Counted from the first letter of the stretch, positions 38,242 to 47,125 are shown. The stretch: DNA of 64,000 nt from Sphingomonas sp. AOB5 (GCF_029433115.1 NZ_JARNTV010000006.1:60578-124577), one strand, 5' to 3'. The notes: generated from the sequence alone by a model not told the origin. A program made the numbers and translations.

Positions 38242-40397
38242 CAGAAGGCCTGCCCGATCGAGATGTAGAGCGAGATGCGCGACTCACCCGGCTGCCGGTT
38301 GATCGGCGTGGCGACGTCGACGCGCAGCGGCCCGAAATTGGTGTAGAACCGCCCGCCGATACCCGCACCGAAGCGCATATTCTTGCCGGTCGGATACAGG
38401 CCCTCATAGACCTGACCCGCATCGATAAACGGCACGATCCCGAAATTGCCGAACCGATAGCGCGCCTCGATCGCGAACTCGGTCAGGCTGCGACCACCCA
38501 CCGGCTTGCCGTCGGGCGAGCGCGGCCCGAGCTCCTGATAGCCGAAACCGCGCACCGATCCGCCGCCGCCGGCATAGTAACGCCGCGACGGCGCCAGATC
38601 GTCGCGCGCGATGCCCGGGATCGACCCCACCCGCGCCCGGCCCGCGATCACGATGCTGGGCGTCACCGGATAATAGGCCGTGCCTTCCAGCATCAGCCGC
38701 GCATAGGGCCGCGCCGCGCCGCGCACCGAAGCCTCCGGGCTGACATTGGCCTTGATGCGGAAACCGCGCGTCGGGTTCAGCAGATTGTCCGACGTGTCAT
38801 AGCCGACGAACCCCGGCAGCGCTCCGATCAGATAGGTCCCGCGATCGCGTGCGTTGCGGTTGAAGTTGAACCGGTCTTCGTTCGATCCGACGATCTCGAA
38901 GCCGTAATAATAGGTCCAGCGCTTCTGCCAGATCGGCGTGGAATCGCGCGAGATGCGTGCCGAGAAAGCGCCGGTGAAGGATTCATACGCATCGAAATTG
39001 CTGCGATTGGCCGACAGGGCCAGGGTCAGCGTGCGGTCGCGCTGCCTCCAGTTGGAGCGGCGGAAGGTTAGGCTGGCACCCTGCTCGCTGGTGCCCGCCA
39101 CGCCGCTGACGATCAGCGCGCCTTCGGGCGGGAACAGGTTGCGGTGCGTCCAGCTGCCTTCCAGCCTGATGCCCTGGCCGGTGCTGTAGCCCAGCTCGCC
39201 CGCAAGGGTGCGCGGCCGCCCGGCGGTCTGGCGCACCAGCAGGTCGACATATTCGGTGCCATCCGGCCCCTTCTCCCCGGTTCGCACCGGTTCGACCGAC
39301 ACGGTTGAGAACAGACTTGTCGCGATCAGCGCCTCGCGCAGATCGTCGACATGGCGGACGTCATAGAGCTGGTCGCGGCGGAAGCGCGCAAGGATCGCGA
39401 TATGATCGGTATCGAATACCGGCCGCCGCCCCTCGGTCTGGAACCCGCGGAAGCTCGCGCGCGGGCCGGTATCGACCGGCAACGTATAATCGCCGGTATG
39501 CGCTTCCTCATCGAGCAGGATATCGCGCTCGCCCACCTGCGCGAACGGATAGCCGCGCTGCGGCAGGCGCAGGCTCACATTGGCCTCGGCGCCCTGCACC
39601 CGGTCCGCCTCCAGCGGATCGCCGGTCTTCAGCGGAAGCTCGCTCAGGATCAGGTCGGCCGGCACGGTCGGGTCGGCGACCACGCTGATCGTTCCGATCC
39701 GGTAGAGCGGGCCCGGCGTCGCGGTCACCACCGCCACCAGCTTGCCCGAATTCTGCGGCCGCTGCTCGATGGTCGATATCACGGTCGCATCATAATAGCC
39801 GAGCGACTGCATCAGCCGCACCGCCAGCCGCTCGTCCTCGCTCGCACGCGCCGAGACCATCGCGGAGTTGGCAGCCTTGCCCTTGCCGCGACGCAGCGCC
39901 GAAAGCTCGCGGAACCGCGCTTCGGCGCCGATCTCCTCGAGACCCGCGACTTCCCAGTCGTAGAACAACACAACGGTCTTGCCGTCCTTCACGCCGGTCA
40001 CCTCGGCAGGCGGCGCCAGCGCGAATTCGGACAGCGGCGGCAATGCCGCGGCGAATTCCGGCTCGTCGGGCTTGATCGCTTCCAGCTTGCCCTCGATCCC
40101 GGCGGCCAGCTTGTCGAGTGCCTCGGCATTGGGGACGGGCGTGATCGGGTTCAGCGGCGCATCGATATCGTCGCCGATGGGCGGCATCGCGGCTTCGAAC
40201 AGCGTGTCGGGAACGATGGTTTCGTCCTGTGGTGTTCCTTCAGCAGGCGTGGGCGCAGGCGCCGGCATCGGGGCGCCCTGCCCCGGCTGGCCCGGCTGCC
40301 CGATCTGGGCACAGGCCATATCCGGCACGAACGCCACGCCGGCCAGCAGCGCAGCGCAAACCCCTTTGACACCAACCCCGTTCAAACCGACCCGCAC
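38241..40397 (-). CDS. tamA: outer-membrane assembly protein TamA (Omp85 family)
   Basis: 718 aa when started at the GTG at 40397. I choose this start because GGAGGAGG lies 5 nt upstream and a clean signal peptide (GVCAALLAGVAFVPDMACAQ) follows; in-frame starts at 40436 and 40472 add a charged extension. A Pro-rich spacer (about 28-70) precedes the POTRA domains (about 130-410). The C-terminal Omp85 barrel ends YISIGQAF and contains the RGF-type motif GGGSVRGFGYQELGPRSP. Upstream partner of tamB. Confidence 0.93.
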   Translation of the reverse strand: MRVGLNGVGVKGVCAALLAGVAFVPDMACAQIGQPGQPGQGAPMPAPAPTPAEGTPQDETIVPDTLFEAAMPPIGDDIDAPLNPITPVPNAEALDKLAAGIEGKLEAIKPDEPEFAAALPPLSEFALAPPAEVTGVKDGKTVVLFYDWEVAGLEEIGAEARFRELSALRRGKGKAANSAMVSARASEDERLAVRLMQSLGYYDATVISTIEQRPQNSGKLVAVVTATPGPLYRIGTISVVADPTVPADLILSELPLKTGDPLEADRVQGAEANVSLRLPQRGYPFAQVGERDILLDEEAHTGDYTLPVDTGPRASFRGFQTEGRRPVFDTDHIAILARFRRDQLYDVRHVDDLREALIATSLFSTVSVEPVRTGEKGPDGTEYVDLLVRQTAGRPRTLAGELGYSTGQGIRLEGSWTHRNLFPPEGALIVSGVAGTSEQGASLTFRRSNWRQRDRTLTLALSANRSNFDAYESFTGAFSARISRDSTPIWQKRWTYYYGFEIVGSNEDRFNFNRNARDRGTYLIGALPGFVGYDTSDNLLNPTRGFRIKANVSPEASVRGAARPYARLMLEGTAYYPVTPSIVIAGRARVGSIPGIARDDLAPSRRYYAGGGGSVRGFGYQELGPRSPDGKPVGGRSLTEFAIEARYRFGNFGIVPFIDAGQVYEGLYPTGKNMRFGAGIGGRFYTNFGPLRVDVATPINRQPGESRISLYISIGQAF

Positions 40398-40510
40398 GTG
40401 CCTCCTCCGGCTGCCCCTATAGCGGACATCCCGCATGCGTAACGATCCAATATGGAAATGGGTCCAGATCATGCGCCAAGTGCATCATTTGGCGCGATAG
40501 TTTGCGGAAC

Positions 40511-40954
40511 TCAGGGATCGAGCGCGACAACGCCGGCCTCGATCCTGGCCAGCATGTCGCGAAAACGCGCCAGTTCCGTAGCGTCGATCCCCTCGAAGAT
40601 CCGCCGTTCCAGCTCCAGCGCCTTGGGCGCGACCTGCTCGTACAGCGACCAGCCCGGCTTGCTCAGCGCCAGCAGATGCGATCGCTGATCCTCCGGATTG
40701 GGGGTGCGCTCGACCAGTCCGCGCTCCGCCAGCGCGATCGCCGCGCGGCTGACCGTCACCTTGTCCATCCGCGTGCGCCCGCAAAGCGCCTGCTGGCTCA
40801 TCGCCCCGTCTTCGGCCAGCACCGCCACCAGCCGCCATTCGGAGATCTTCAGGTCGAACAGCGCGCGATAGGCGGTCGCGATGGCGTCCGACACGGCGTT
40901 GGACGCGATCGACATGCGATAGGGCAGGAACTGGTCGAGCTTCAGCGTGGTCAT
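40511..40954 (-). CDS. MarR family transcriptional regulator
   Basis: 147 aa from the ATG at 40954, which has GGTGA 5 nt upstream. Residues 30-125 are the winged helix-turn-helix, with the wing region LVERTPNPEDQRSHLLALS and recognition helix QQALCGRTRMDKVTVSRAA. MarR dimers usually repress their own and nearby genes and respond to phenolic ligands. An ATTGCAA-AAA-TTGCAAT palindrome 100 bp upstream is a good operator candidate. The gene upstream in the same orientation is a coniferyl-type aldehyde dehydrogenase, a possible target. Confidence 0.92.
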   Translation of the reverse strand: MTTLKLDQFLPYRMSIASNAVSDAIATAYRALFDLKISEWRLVAVLAEDGAMSQQALCGRTRMDKVTVSRAAIALAERGLVERTPNPEDQRSHLLALSKPGWSLYEQVAPKALELERRIFEGIDATELARFRDMLARIEAGVVALDP

Positions 40955-41053
40955 TTTTTCACCGTGGTACGGGGCGGACGGCAATGCAACGCGCGGCCCG
41001 GAATCCACCAATTCCCAGTCGCGCGGAGGGAAATCCACCGAATGCAACGTACG

Positions 41054-41070
41054 ATTGCAAAAATTGCAAT
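41054..41070. promoter_or_regulatory. palindrome ATTGCAA-AAA-TTGCAAT (candidate MarR operator)
   Basis: A perfect 7-bp inverted repeat with a 3-bp spacer. Further TTGC/GCAA half-sites lie around it (AATGCAACGT at 41041 and CGCAATTGCG near 41088). It sits about 100 bp before the MarR start. Confidence 0.6.
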
Positions 41071-41099
41071 GCTACCGGTAACACTACGCAATTGCGGAA

Positions 41100-41271
41100 T
41101 CATCTGCTGCGGCGCACAAAGATCGGGCCTTTCAGGCATCCTCTCCTAAACCTTTCAAAGGCCGCCCTCCGGGGCGGCCATTTTTTTTCGTCCTCCACCT
41201 CCCCCATAGGAGGACGAATCGGGGAGCGCCGGACGTGAGACATCCCCCTCTCCCGTCTCCGTCCGGCGCTC
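41100..41271 (+). ncRNA. candidate small RNA locus: three consecutive hairpins with C-rich loops
   Basis: Within the 333-bp gap between marR and the aldehyde dehydrogenase are three perfect hairpins in a row. They are 41160-41179 (terminator, preceded by single-stranded GGCATCCTCTCCTAAAC), 41189-41216 (CGTCCTCC/GGAGGACG, loop ACCTCCCCCATA) and 41224-41271 (12-bp stem GAGCGCCGGACG plus inner GAGAC/GTCTC, loop ATCCCCCTCTCCC). Read on the plus strand, the unpaired segments are anti-Shine-Dalgarno-like CCUCC runs, as in several alphaproteobacterial sRNA families. I see no convincing promoter. Alternatively the hairpins are 3'-end structures of the minus-strand dehydrogenase transcript. Confidence 0.5.
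41160..41188 (+). terminator. strong intrinsic terminator without an upstream plus-strand gene
   Basis: An 8-bp stem GGCCGCCC/GGGCGGCC with TCCG loop is followed by A and eight T on the plus strand. The nearest plus-strand genes are 8 kb away, so it points to an untranslated plus-strand transcript. Confidence 0.85.
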
Positions 41272-41287
41272 ACTTCCCCGGAGAGGA

Positions 41288-42697
41288 TCAGCCCTTCATC
41301 TGCCGCGCGATCGCCTTGCGAGTCGCTGCGCCATAGGGCGGCTTCAGCCCGGCCAGCTTCGCCACGTCGATTCGCGGCTGGCGATAGACGCTGCGCGCAT
41401 GGCTGAAGGTCCTGAACCCGAACTCGCCATGATAGGCGCCCATGCCCGACGGTCCGATCCCGCCGAACGGCAGTTCCTCCATGCTCACATGGAAGATCAC
41501 ATCGTCGGTGGTGACACCGCCCGAAATCGTCCGGTCGAGCACGTGCCGCCGCTCGTTCGCATCCTTGCCGAAATAATAGAGCGCCAGCGGACGATCCCGC
41601 CGGTTCACTTCCTCCACCGCGCTTTCGACCGTGTCGTAGCGACGCACCGGCAGGATCGGCCCGAAAATCTCCTCCTGCATCACCGTCATGTCATCGGTCG
41701 CGCCGCGGATGATGTGCAGCGGCATCTTGCGCGAGTTGGAGGTGGTGAAATCCTCGTTCGCCGGATTGACCGCGATCACTTCCGCGCCGCGCGCGCGGGC
41801 ATCGTCGATCCACGTGGTCAGGCGCTGATAATGCCGGTCGTTGATGACCGAGGTGTAATCCGGATTGGCCAGGATCGAGGGATAAAGGGTCGACGCCGCG
41901 GCCTTCAGACCCGCGATCACCTCGTCCTCCTTCTCCGCCGGCACCAGCATGTAGTCCGGCGCCAGGCAGATCTGGCCGGCATTCATCATCTTGCCCAGCA
42001 CGACGCGCTCGGTCGTCTGGGCGATATCGGCGCTGCGCCCGACGATCACCGGCGACTTGCCGCCCAGTTCGAGCGTCACCGGCGTCAGATTATCGGCCGC
42101 GGCATGCAGGATATGCTTGCCGATGCCGGTAGCGCCGGTGAACAGCAGGTGATCGAACGGCAGCTCGGCGAACGCCTTGCCCACGTCCGGTCCGCCGCTG
42201 ACGAACGCCAGTTCCTCCACCGCGAAATAATGGCTGGCCAATTCCTCGAACAGAGCGGCCACCACCGGCGTATATTCGCTGGTCTTCACCATCGCCCGGT
42301 TGCCCGCCGCGAACACGCCGGCCAGCGGGCTCATCACCAGGTTCACCGGGAAATTCCACGGCGCGATGATCCCCACCACGCCCTTGGGCTGATATTCGAT
42401 GCTGCCCTTCGCGCCGAGCAGACCCAGCGGGAACATCAGCGGCTTGCGCTCCGCCTTCGCCCAGCGTGCCATATGCTTCATCGCATGCTTCAGCGGTCCG
42501 ACCGACGCAGCGATATCGGTGATCATCGATTGCTCGCGGCTGCGATGCCCGAAATCCTCGCTCAGCGCGTCGCAGAAGCGTGCGGCGTGATCGCTCACCA
42601 TCGCAATGGCGCGCTTCAGCCGGTCGCGGCGCACGTCCAGCGGCACGGGCAGTTCGGCCATGAACGCCTTGCGCTGCCGCTCGAGAATATCCCGCAT
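41288..42697 (-). CDS. coniferyl aldehyde dehydrogenase-like enzyme (ALDH superfamily)
   Basis: 469 aa from the ATG at 42697, which shares one base with the stop of the prepilin peptidase gene. The general base Glu lies in LELGGKSPVIVG and the catalytic Cys in NAGQICLAPDYML. The block GIIAPWNFPVNLVMSPL and the C-terminal GGVTTDDVIFHVSMEELPFG place it in the class 3-like branch that includes coniferyl aldehyde dehydrogenase. It oxidises an aromatic or long-chain aldehyde to the acid with NAD(P). The nearby MarR gene suggests control by phenolic compounds. Confidence 0.9.
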   Translation of the reverse strand: MRDILERQRKAFMAELPVPLDVRRDRLKRAIAMVSDHAARFCDALSEDFGHRSREQSMITDIAASVGPLKHAMKHMARWAKAERKPLMFPLGLLGAKGSIEYQPKGVVGIIAPWNFPVNLVMSPLAGVFAAGNRAMVKTSEYTPVVAALFEELASHYFAVEELAFVSGGPDVGKAFAELPFDHLLFTGATGIGKHILHAAADNLTPVTLELGGKSPVIVGRSADIAQTTERVVLGKMMNAGQICLAPDYMLVPAEKEDEVIAGLKAAASTLYPSILANPDYTSVINDRHYQRLTTWIDDARARGAEVIAVNPANEDFTTSNSRKMPLHIIRGATDDMTVMQEEIFGPILPVRRYDTVESAVEEVNRRDRPLALYYFGKDANERRHVLDRTISGGVTTDDVIFHVSMEELPFGGIGPSGMGAYHGEFGFRTFSHARSVYRQPRIDVAKLAGLKPPYGAATRKAIARQMKG

Positions 42698-43458
42698 CAA
42701 GCCATCCTCTCATATGCCTGTGCTAGCCAGGTCACCCATGCCGCCGCTGCCAGCATCACACCCAGCGGCAGCCGATCCTGCATGCCCAGCGGCTTTCCGC
42801 CAAGCCTCAAAGCGGCGACCGCGCCCAGACCCAGCATGCACGCCGCCAGCAGCACGAGCGGCAGCGACTGCCAGCCCAGCCACAGCCCGATCGCGCCGAA
42901 CAGCTTGGGATCGCCCCCGCCCAACCCCTCGCGCCCGCGCCATCCGCGATAGGCGGCGGCCACCGCCATCAGCGTCGCGAAGCCCGCAATACCGCCGATC
43001 AGCCGCTCCTCGACCGGCGGCGCGAAGCCGGAGAACGCGGTCATGATCCCCGTCGCCGCCAAGGCTCCGGTGAACAGATTGGGCAGCCAGAAGGCCGCCA
43101 GATCGAGCGCCCCCAGCGCCAGCAACAGCCAGCCGAACACCGCGCCCGCCGCCCCTTCCGGTCCCGGCGCCATCAGTCCCGCGGAAACCCCGATGCTCAG
43201 CCCCAGCAATTCGGTGATCACATGGCTCACCTGGATCGGCGCCCGGCACCGCGCGCACCGCCCGCGAAGCGCTGCGAAACTCAGCAGCGGCACCAGTTCC
43301 CAACCGCGCAACGTCTGCCCGCAGCTATCGCATTCGGAGCGGTTCATCCCAGCCGACGAGCGTTCCTGCGGCCAGCGGATCGCGATCGTCGCGATAAAGC
43401 TGCCGAACACCGCGCCGAGCACGCCGAGGAAGACCGGCCAGATCCAGTCAGGCACCAT
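42697..43458 (-). CDS. A24 family prepilin peptidase
   Basis: 253 aa with about seven membrane helices. The N-terminal GAVFGSFIATIAIRWP is followed by a zinc-type four-Cys domain (CDSCGQ and CARCRA), the methylase part of bifunctional PilD enzymes. Catalytic Asp residues lie in LGALDLAAFWLPN and GGGDPKLFGAIGLWLG. It cleaves and may methylate type IV pilin-like leaders at the inner membrane. The TadE/TadG-like proteins 18 kb away are possible substrates, but Tad systems often use a shorter CpaA peptidase, so it may serve a type II secretion system instead. Confidence 0.9.
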   Translation of the reverse strand: MVPDWIWPVFLGVLGAVFGSFIATIAIRWPQERSSAGMNRSECDSCGQTLRGWELVPLLSFAALRGRCARCRAPIQVSHVITELLGLSIGVSAGLMAPGPEGAAGAVFGWLLLALGALDLAAFWLPNLFTGALAATGIMTAFSGFAPPVEERLIGGIAGFATLMAVAAAYRGWRGREGLGGGDPKLFGAIGLWLGWQSLPLVLLAACMLGLGAVAALRLGGKPLGMQDRLPLGVMLAAAAWVTWLAQAYERMA

Positions 43459-43711
43459 CGGGCTTCGGCTTCTTCTTGCGGATCAGATATCGATAGACGC
43501 CGAACATATTGATCGCGAACAGCGCCAGGTTCTGCGACCATAGCGCTTCGTCGCTCGACATCATCGCGCCTGCGATCCAGCACAGGCTGGAAAAGAGGAA
43601 CAGCACGAACCCCCATCCGGTCACCCGCCGCCCGAGATCGAGCGACACCATCAGCGCCGCGGTGACGCCGCTGATCGAGGCAGACCATTTGAGAATGTCG
43701 ATCAAGGTCAT
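43448..43711 (-). CDS. small three-helix membrane protein
   Basis: 87 aa. Three hydrophobic segments (about 9-27, 33-50 and 59-75) lie before a basic tail RYLIRKKKPKPDG. It overlaps the prepilin peptidase start by 11 bp and is its operon partner. The size and three-helix layout recall half-transporters such as SemiSWEET, without a diagnostic motif. Function unknown. Confidence 0.75.
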   Translation of the reverse strand: MTLIDILKWSASISGVTAALMVSLDLGRRVTGWGFVLFLFSSLCWIAGAMMSSDEALWSQNLALFAINMFGVYRYLIRKKKPKPDGA

Positions 43712-43830
43712 GCGCCCGGCTTAGCGCCCCGCCCGCACTTGGCAAATCATGCGCTGGCCAACCGAGTGGACCTGACGCAAATCTGCATTAAAGATGAGGT
43801 GTAACCACCAGCATTCCGGGGGAAATGCCG

Positions 43831-44274
43831 ATGCGCCTTGCCTTTGTTGCAATTGCCGCTGTCACGCTCGCTTCGACCAGCCCCGCCGCCGCGCAGGCCG
43901 TCACCGCCATGTACCCGACGATGGCGACCGACCGCGAGAACCGCGACATCCTCGTGCTGGTCAGCGAGCCGCGCGCGGGCAACCCCCGCCCCTATCGCGC
44001 GATCATCGCCTGGCAGGGGCAACCGGGCAATTACTGGAGCCTGACCTTCGCCTTCGATTGCGGAGCGCGCAAAAGTTCGCAGATGGGTTCCGCAATGCGG
44101 AACTGGAATCGCGAAGAGCTCAACAGCAGCTTCCCGCTGGGCGAGATGTATCGCGGCTATCTCGATTGGGTGATGGCGCCGGTCATCTGCGACGGCAAAG
44201 GCCGGGACTGGCCAATCGAAAGCTATACCGAGGGCGTCGCCTTCGTGAAGGAATTCGCCGACCAGTTCCGCTGA
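43831..44274 (+). CDS. secreted protein of unknown function
   Basis: 147 aa from the ATG at 43831. An in-frame ATG at 43825 is only 1 nt from the GGGGGA ribosome site, while 43831 is 7 nt away. Signal peptide cleaved near residue 22 (SPAAAQAV). The mature part has two Cys (FDCGARKS and PVICDGKG) suited to one disulfide and several Trp. I recognise no family. It converges on the SH3 protein gene with a 3-bp gap. Confidence 0.72.
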   Translation: MRLAFVAIAAVTLASTSPAAAQAVTAMYPTMATDRENRDILVLVSEPRAGNPRPYRAIIAWQGQPGNYWSLTFAFDCGARKSSQMGSAMRNWNREELNSSFPLGEMYRGYLDWVMAPVICDGKGRDWPIESYTEGVAFVKEFADQFR

Positions 44275-44277
44275 GGC

Positions 44278-44766
44278 TCAGGGCACCACTTCATTGGGGT
44301 CGGTCCCCCAGATATGGCTCTGCTCGACATAGCCGCCACGGCCGCGCACGTCGAAATAGCACCAGCCCTGACGGCACCGGCTGATCCGCCCGACCACGCC
44401 GGGCGCCGCGCGCCAGGTTACCCGCGCGCCGAATTGCGGCTGGGCGCGAAGCTCGGCGATACGGCCGACCACCATCGCGGTGCGCGCGTCGCTCAGCAGG
44501 TTCACCTGCATCCAGCCTTCGGTGCCGTCCGGATCCTGCACCTTGCGCCATTCGCCATAGGTGTCGATCACGCGGATCGGCAGGTCCTCGCGCTGATAAA
44601 GCCAGCTTGCCGGATAGTTGCGGCCCGGCCCGGTGCGCATCCGCGCCTTGCCGGCGGCGATCGACGCGAAATAGGGAGGCTTGCGCTGTGCCCAAGCTTC
44701 GCCCGCGTCGAGCACGGTCAGGCTCAGCGCAGCCGCGCCGAGTATGATCCAGCTCCACAAACGCAT
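44278..44766 (-). CDS. exported SH3-domain protein
   Basis: 162 aa from the ATG at 44766. Signal peptide (WIILGAAALSLTVLDAGEAWAQ), then two SH3-like beta-barrel repeats: one from KARMRTGPGRNYPASW to EGWMQVNLLSD, and a second with VTWRAAPGVVGRISRC to QGWCYFDVRGRGGYVEQ. Cys in ISRCRQGWCYF are likely disulfide-bonded. Such proteins bind peptidoglycan or other envelope ligands. Monocistronic. Confidence 0.88.
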   Translation of the reverse strand: MRLWSWIILGAAALSLTVLDAGEAWAQRKPPYFASIAAGKARMRTGPGRNYPASWLYQREDLPIRVIDTYGEWRKVQDPDGTEGWMQVNLLSDARTAMVVGRIAELRAQPQFGARVTWRAAPGVVGRISRCRQGWCYFDVRGRGGYVEQSHIWGTDPNEVVP

Positions 44767-44865
44767 GCGACCCCCTCGCAAAATACTGCAGTGCAACCCT
44801 AACCCGAGCGCACCGCCAGCTTCAACCCGTTGACTGCGACCTCGCAGGAGGCCAATCCGCCCGCA

Positions 44866-45864
44866 ATGGCACATTCGGCACGCCCTTCGCACCCCAAGGT
44901 CACCGTCACCCGGGCTTTGCCCGAATCGGTCGAGGCGCGGATGAGCGAACTGTTCGAGGTTTCGCTGAACCGCGATGACGTCGCGATGAACCGCGAGGCG
45001 CTGGCCACGGCCATGGCAGACACGGATGTGTTCGTCCCCACCGTAACCGACACGATCGACGCCGAACTGATCGCAGGTGCCGGCGAGCGGCTGAAGCTGA
45101 TCGCCAATTACGGCGCAGGCGTCGATCATATCGACCTGAAGGCGGCGCATGCGCGCGGCATCGTCGTCACCAACACGCCCGGCGTGCTGAGCGAGGATAC
45201 CGCGGACATCGCGATGGCGCTGATCCTAGCCGCGCCGCGCCGTCTGGTCGAAGGCGACAAGCTGGTCCGCGCGGGCGAATGGACCGGCTGGAAGCCGACC
45301 GGCATGCGCGGCCACCGCATCGGCGGGAAGAAGCTGGGCATCCTCGGCCTCGGCCGCATCGGACAGGCCGTAGCCGCCCGCGCGCGCGCCTTCGGTCTGC
45401 AGATCCACTATCACGGCCGCCACCGCGTTCCCGAGGTGTTGGAGGCCCAGCTCGGTGCCACCTGGCATCCCGATCTCGACACGATGCTCGAGACGGTCGA
45501 TATCCTGACGATCCACACGCCGCATACCGATGCCACCGAATATCTGATCGACGCCCGCCGCCTCGATCTGCTCGGGGTTAATGGCTGGCTGATCAACACC
45601 GCGCGCGGCGAGATCGTCGATCCCGAAGCGCTGGCCAACGCGCTGGAAAGCGGACGGATCGCGGGCGCCGGGCTCGACGTCTATGTCGGCGAACCCGCGG
45701 TCGATCCGCGCCTGACCGCGCTGGAGAATGTCATCGTCCTCCCCCATCTCGGCTCGGCGACGTTCGAGGCGCGCGACGCGATGGGTGCCAAGGTGATCCT
45801 GAACGTCCGCGTCTGGGCCGGCGGGGATCGCCCACCCGATCAGGTGCTCGAAGGCTGGATCTGA
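44866..45864 (+). CDS. D-2-hydroxyacid dehydrogenase (glyoxylate/hydroxypyruvate reductase type)
   Basis: 332 aa from the ATG at 44866; AGGAGG lies 15 nt upstream, somewhat far. The NAD motif LGILGLGRIGQAVAARA is central. The catalytic Arg is in NTARGEIVD, the Glu about 30 residues later (DVYVGEP) and the His in LPHLGSATFEAR. It reduces glyoxylate, hydroxypyruvate or a similar 2-oxo acid to the D-hydroxy acid. An in-frame TTG at 44830 would add 12 residues. Stand-alone gene. Confidence 0.92.
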   Translation: MAHSARPSHPKVTVTRALPESVEARMSELFEVSLNRDDVAMNREALATAMADTDVFVPTVTDTIDAELIAGAGERLKLIANYGAGVDHIDLKAAHARGIVVTNTPGVLSEDTADIAMALILAAPRRLVEGDKLVRAGEWTGWKPTGMRGHRIGGKKLGILGLGRIGQAVAARARAFGLQIHYHGRHRVPEVLEAQLGATWHPDLDTMLETVDILTIHTPHTDATEYLIDARRLDLLGVNGWLINTARGEIVDPEALANALESGRIAGAGLDVYVGEPAVDPRLTALENVIVLPHLGSATFEARDAMGAKVILNVRVWAGGDRPPDQVLEGWI

Positions 45865-45998
45865 CGCGTTTACGTTGATTCCGGCGCAGATCTGCTCCGG
45901 ATCGGAGAAATTCGGATCCGGTTAACCACCCCCGGCAAGAACCCGGTAAGAATTGAAGCTCAGTAGTTCCCCTTAGCAATTCCGCTGGGGGTGACGTC

Positions 45999-46445
45999 AT
46001 GCAGCCGCGTGAATCGAGACAGCCCGTGATCGTCATGGCCCAGATGCGCGGCCGCGATCACTGGTCCGACGTCACCATCCGCAACATCTCGCCCCATGGC
46101 ATGCTGCTGCTCGGCAGCAGCCCGCCCAGGCCCGGCGACTATATCGAGATCCGCAAGGCCTCGCTCGTGCTGGTCGGCCGCGCCGTCTGGGTGAATGGCA
46201 AGGCGTTCGGCGTCCGCCTGATCGAGCGGCTGAACTTCACCGCGCTGCTGAAAGCCGCAAACGACAGCTTCGCAGCCAGTCAGGTGCGCGCTCCACAGGA
46301 GCACAGGACTCAACCTGCCCCGATCGCATCGCTCCCGTCAGCTGTAAACCAGCCGGACGGCCCGACAACCCAGGCGGTTACCTGGATCGTTGCCGCCGGC
46401 TTCTTCGCGCTGGCCGTGGTCTGCGCTACCTTGGAATCGCTCTAG
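45999..46445 (+). CDS. PilZ domain protein with C-terminal membrane anchor
   Basis: 148 aa. The PilZ region covers about 1-90 (VTIRNISPHGMLLLGSSPPR and the basic N-terminal arm PRESRQPV), so it may bind cyclic-di-GMP, although the arm lacks a strict RxxxR. A Pro/Gln-rich spacer precedes a C-terminal membrane helix (about 127-145, VTWIVAAGFFALAVVCATL). This tail-anchored form is seen in sphingomonads. Convergent with the RebB-like genes. Confidence 0.8.
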   Translation: MQPRESRQPVIVMAQMRGRDHWSDVTIRNISPHGMLLLGSSPPRPGDYIEIRKASLVLVGRAVWVNGKAFGVRLIERLNFTALLKAANDSFAASQVRAPQEHRTQPAPIASLPSAVNQPDGPTTQAVTWIVAAGFFALAVVCATLESL

Positions 46446-46452
46446 CCCGCAG

Positions 46453-47076
46453 TCACGCCCCCGTGGGCGGCGCGTCATATTGCGGGAAGCGTTCAAGTAT
46501 ATTTGCCGCTGCCCCGCCGACCATGTCCAGGTTGAGGATCGCCGCCGCGACTGCCGCCTGCGTATATCCCGCCCCGATCAGTTCGCCTTCCGGGAGCAAG
46601 TCCTCGCTCGTGATATTGGCCAGCGCCACGCCGCTGGCAGTGGCAGCGATGGTGGTGACGCTGCGCAGATAATCAGCGGCATCCTGCACCGCGAGCGCAA
46701 CCGACAGCGCCACGAACTGATAGGCCTTGCCGTTGATGCTGTTGAAATCGGCCTGCGGCATGCCGACCGCGTCGATCGCAGCGGCGAGCGACTTCGGAGC
46801 CGCGGCCGCCGGATCGCCCTTCTTCGCAACCTGCTCCTCCGCTTGCGGCGGGGTAGTTGGAGCGGGCGCAGCAGGAGTAGACGGCGGCTTGGTGACTGCC
46901 CCGGCGGTCGCATTCTGCGTCACGATCGCACTGCATACCATCGCGGTAGCTGCCTGACGCACGACCATGCTCTGCTGCTGGGCAAGGACGGCATTGTACA
47001 TCGCCAGCCCCAGCGCATTCGCCATGGCGGCCTCAAGCAACTCGTTGGTGGGTACTATGCTGCTGCTGTCGCTCAT
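46453..47076 (-). CDS. RebB-like (killing-trait) protein, long form
   Basis: 207 aa from the ATG at 47076 (GGGGAG 9 nt upstream). The N-terminal domain (about 8-55) has the RebB pattern ANALGLAMYNAVLAQQQ and VVRQAATAMVCSAIV. A Pro/Ala/Thr linker (about 57-95) leads to a second helical domain (about 97-205) with AYQFVALSVALAVQDAADYL. RebB-type proteins are structural parts of R-bodies in other bacteria. A linker and second domain are not part of classical RebB, so this is a fusion or elaborated form. The paired short gene follows upstream on the same strand. Confidence 0.72.
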   Translation of the reverse strand: MSDSSSIVPTNELLEAAMANALGLAMYNAVLAQQQSMVVRQAATAMVCSAIVTQNATAGAVTKPPSTPAAPAPTTPPQAEEQVAKKGDPAAAAPKSLAAAIDAVGMPQADFNSINGKAYQFVALSVALAVQDAADYLRSVTTIAATASGVALANITSEDLLPEGELIGAGYTQAAVAAAILNLDMVGGAAANILERFPQYDAPPTGA

Positions 47077-47125
47077 AAAACCGATCTCCCCTGTCTGGAG
47101 GTTCACGCCGGAACCAGCCGCGACC

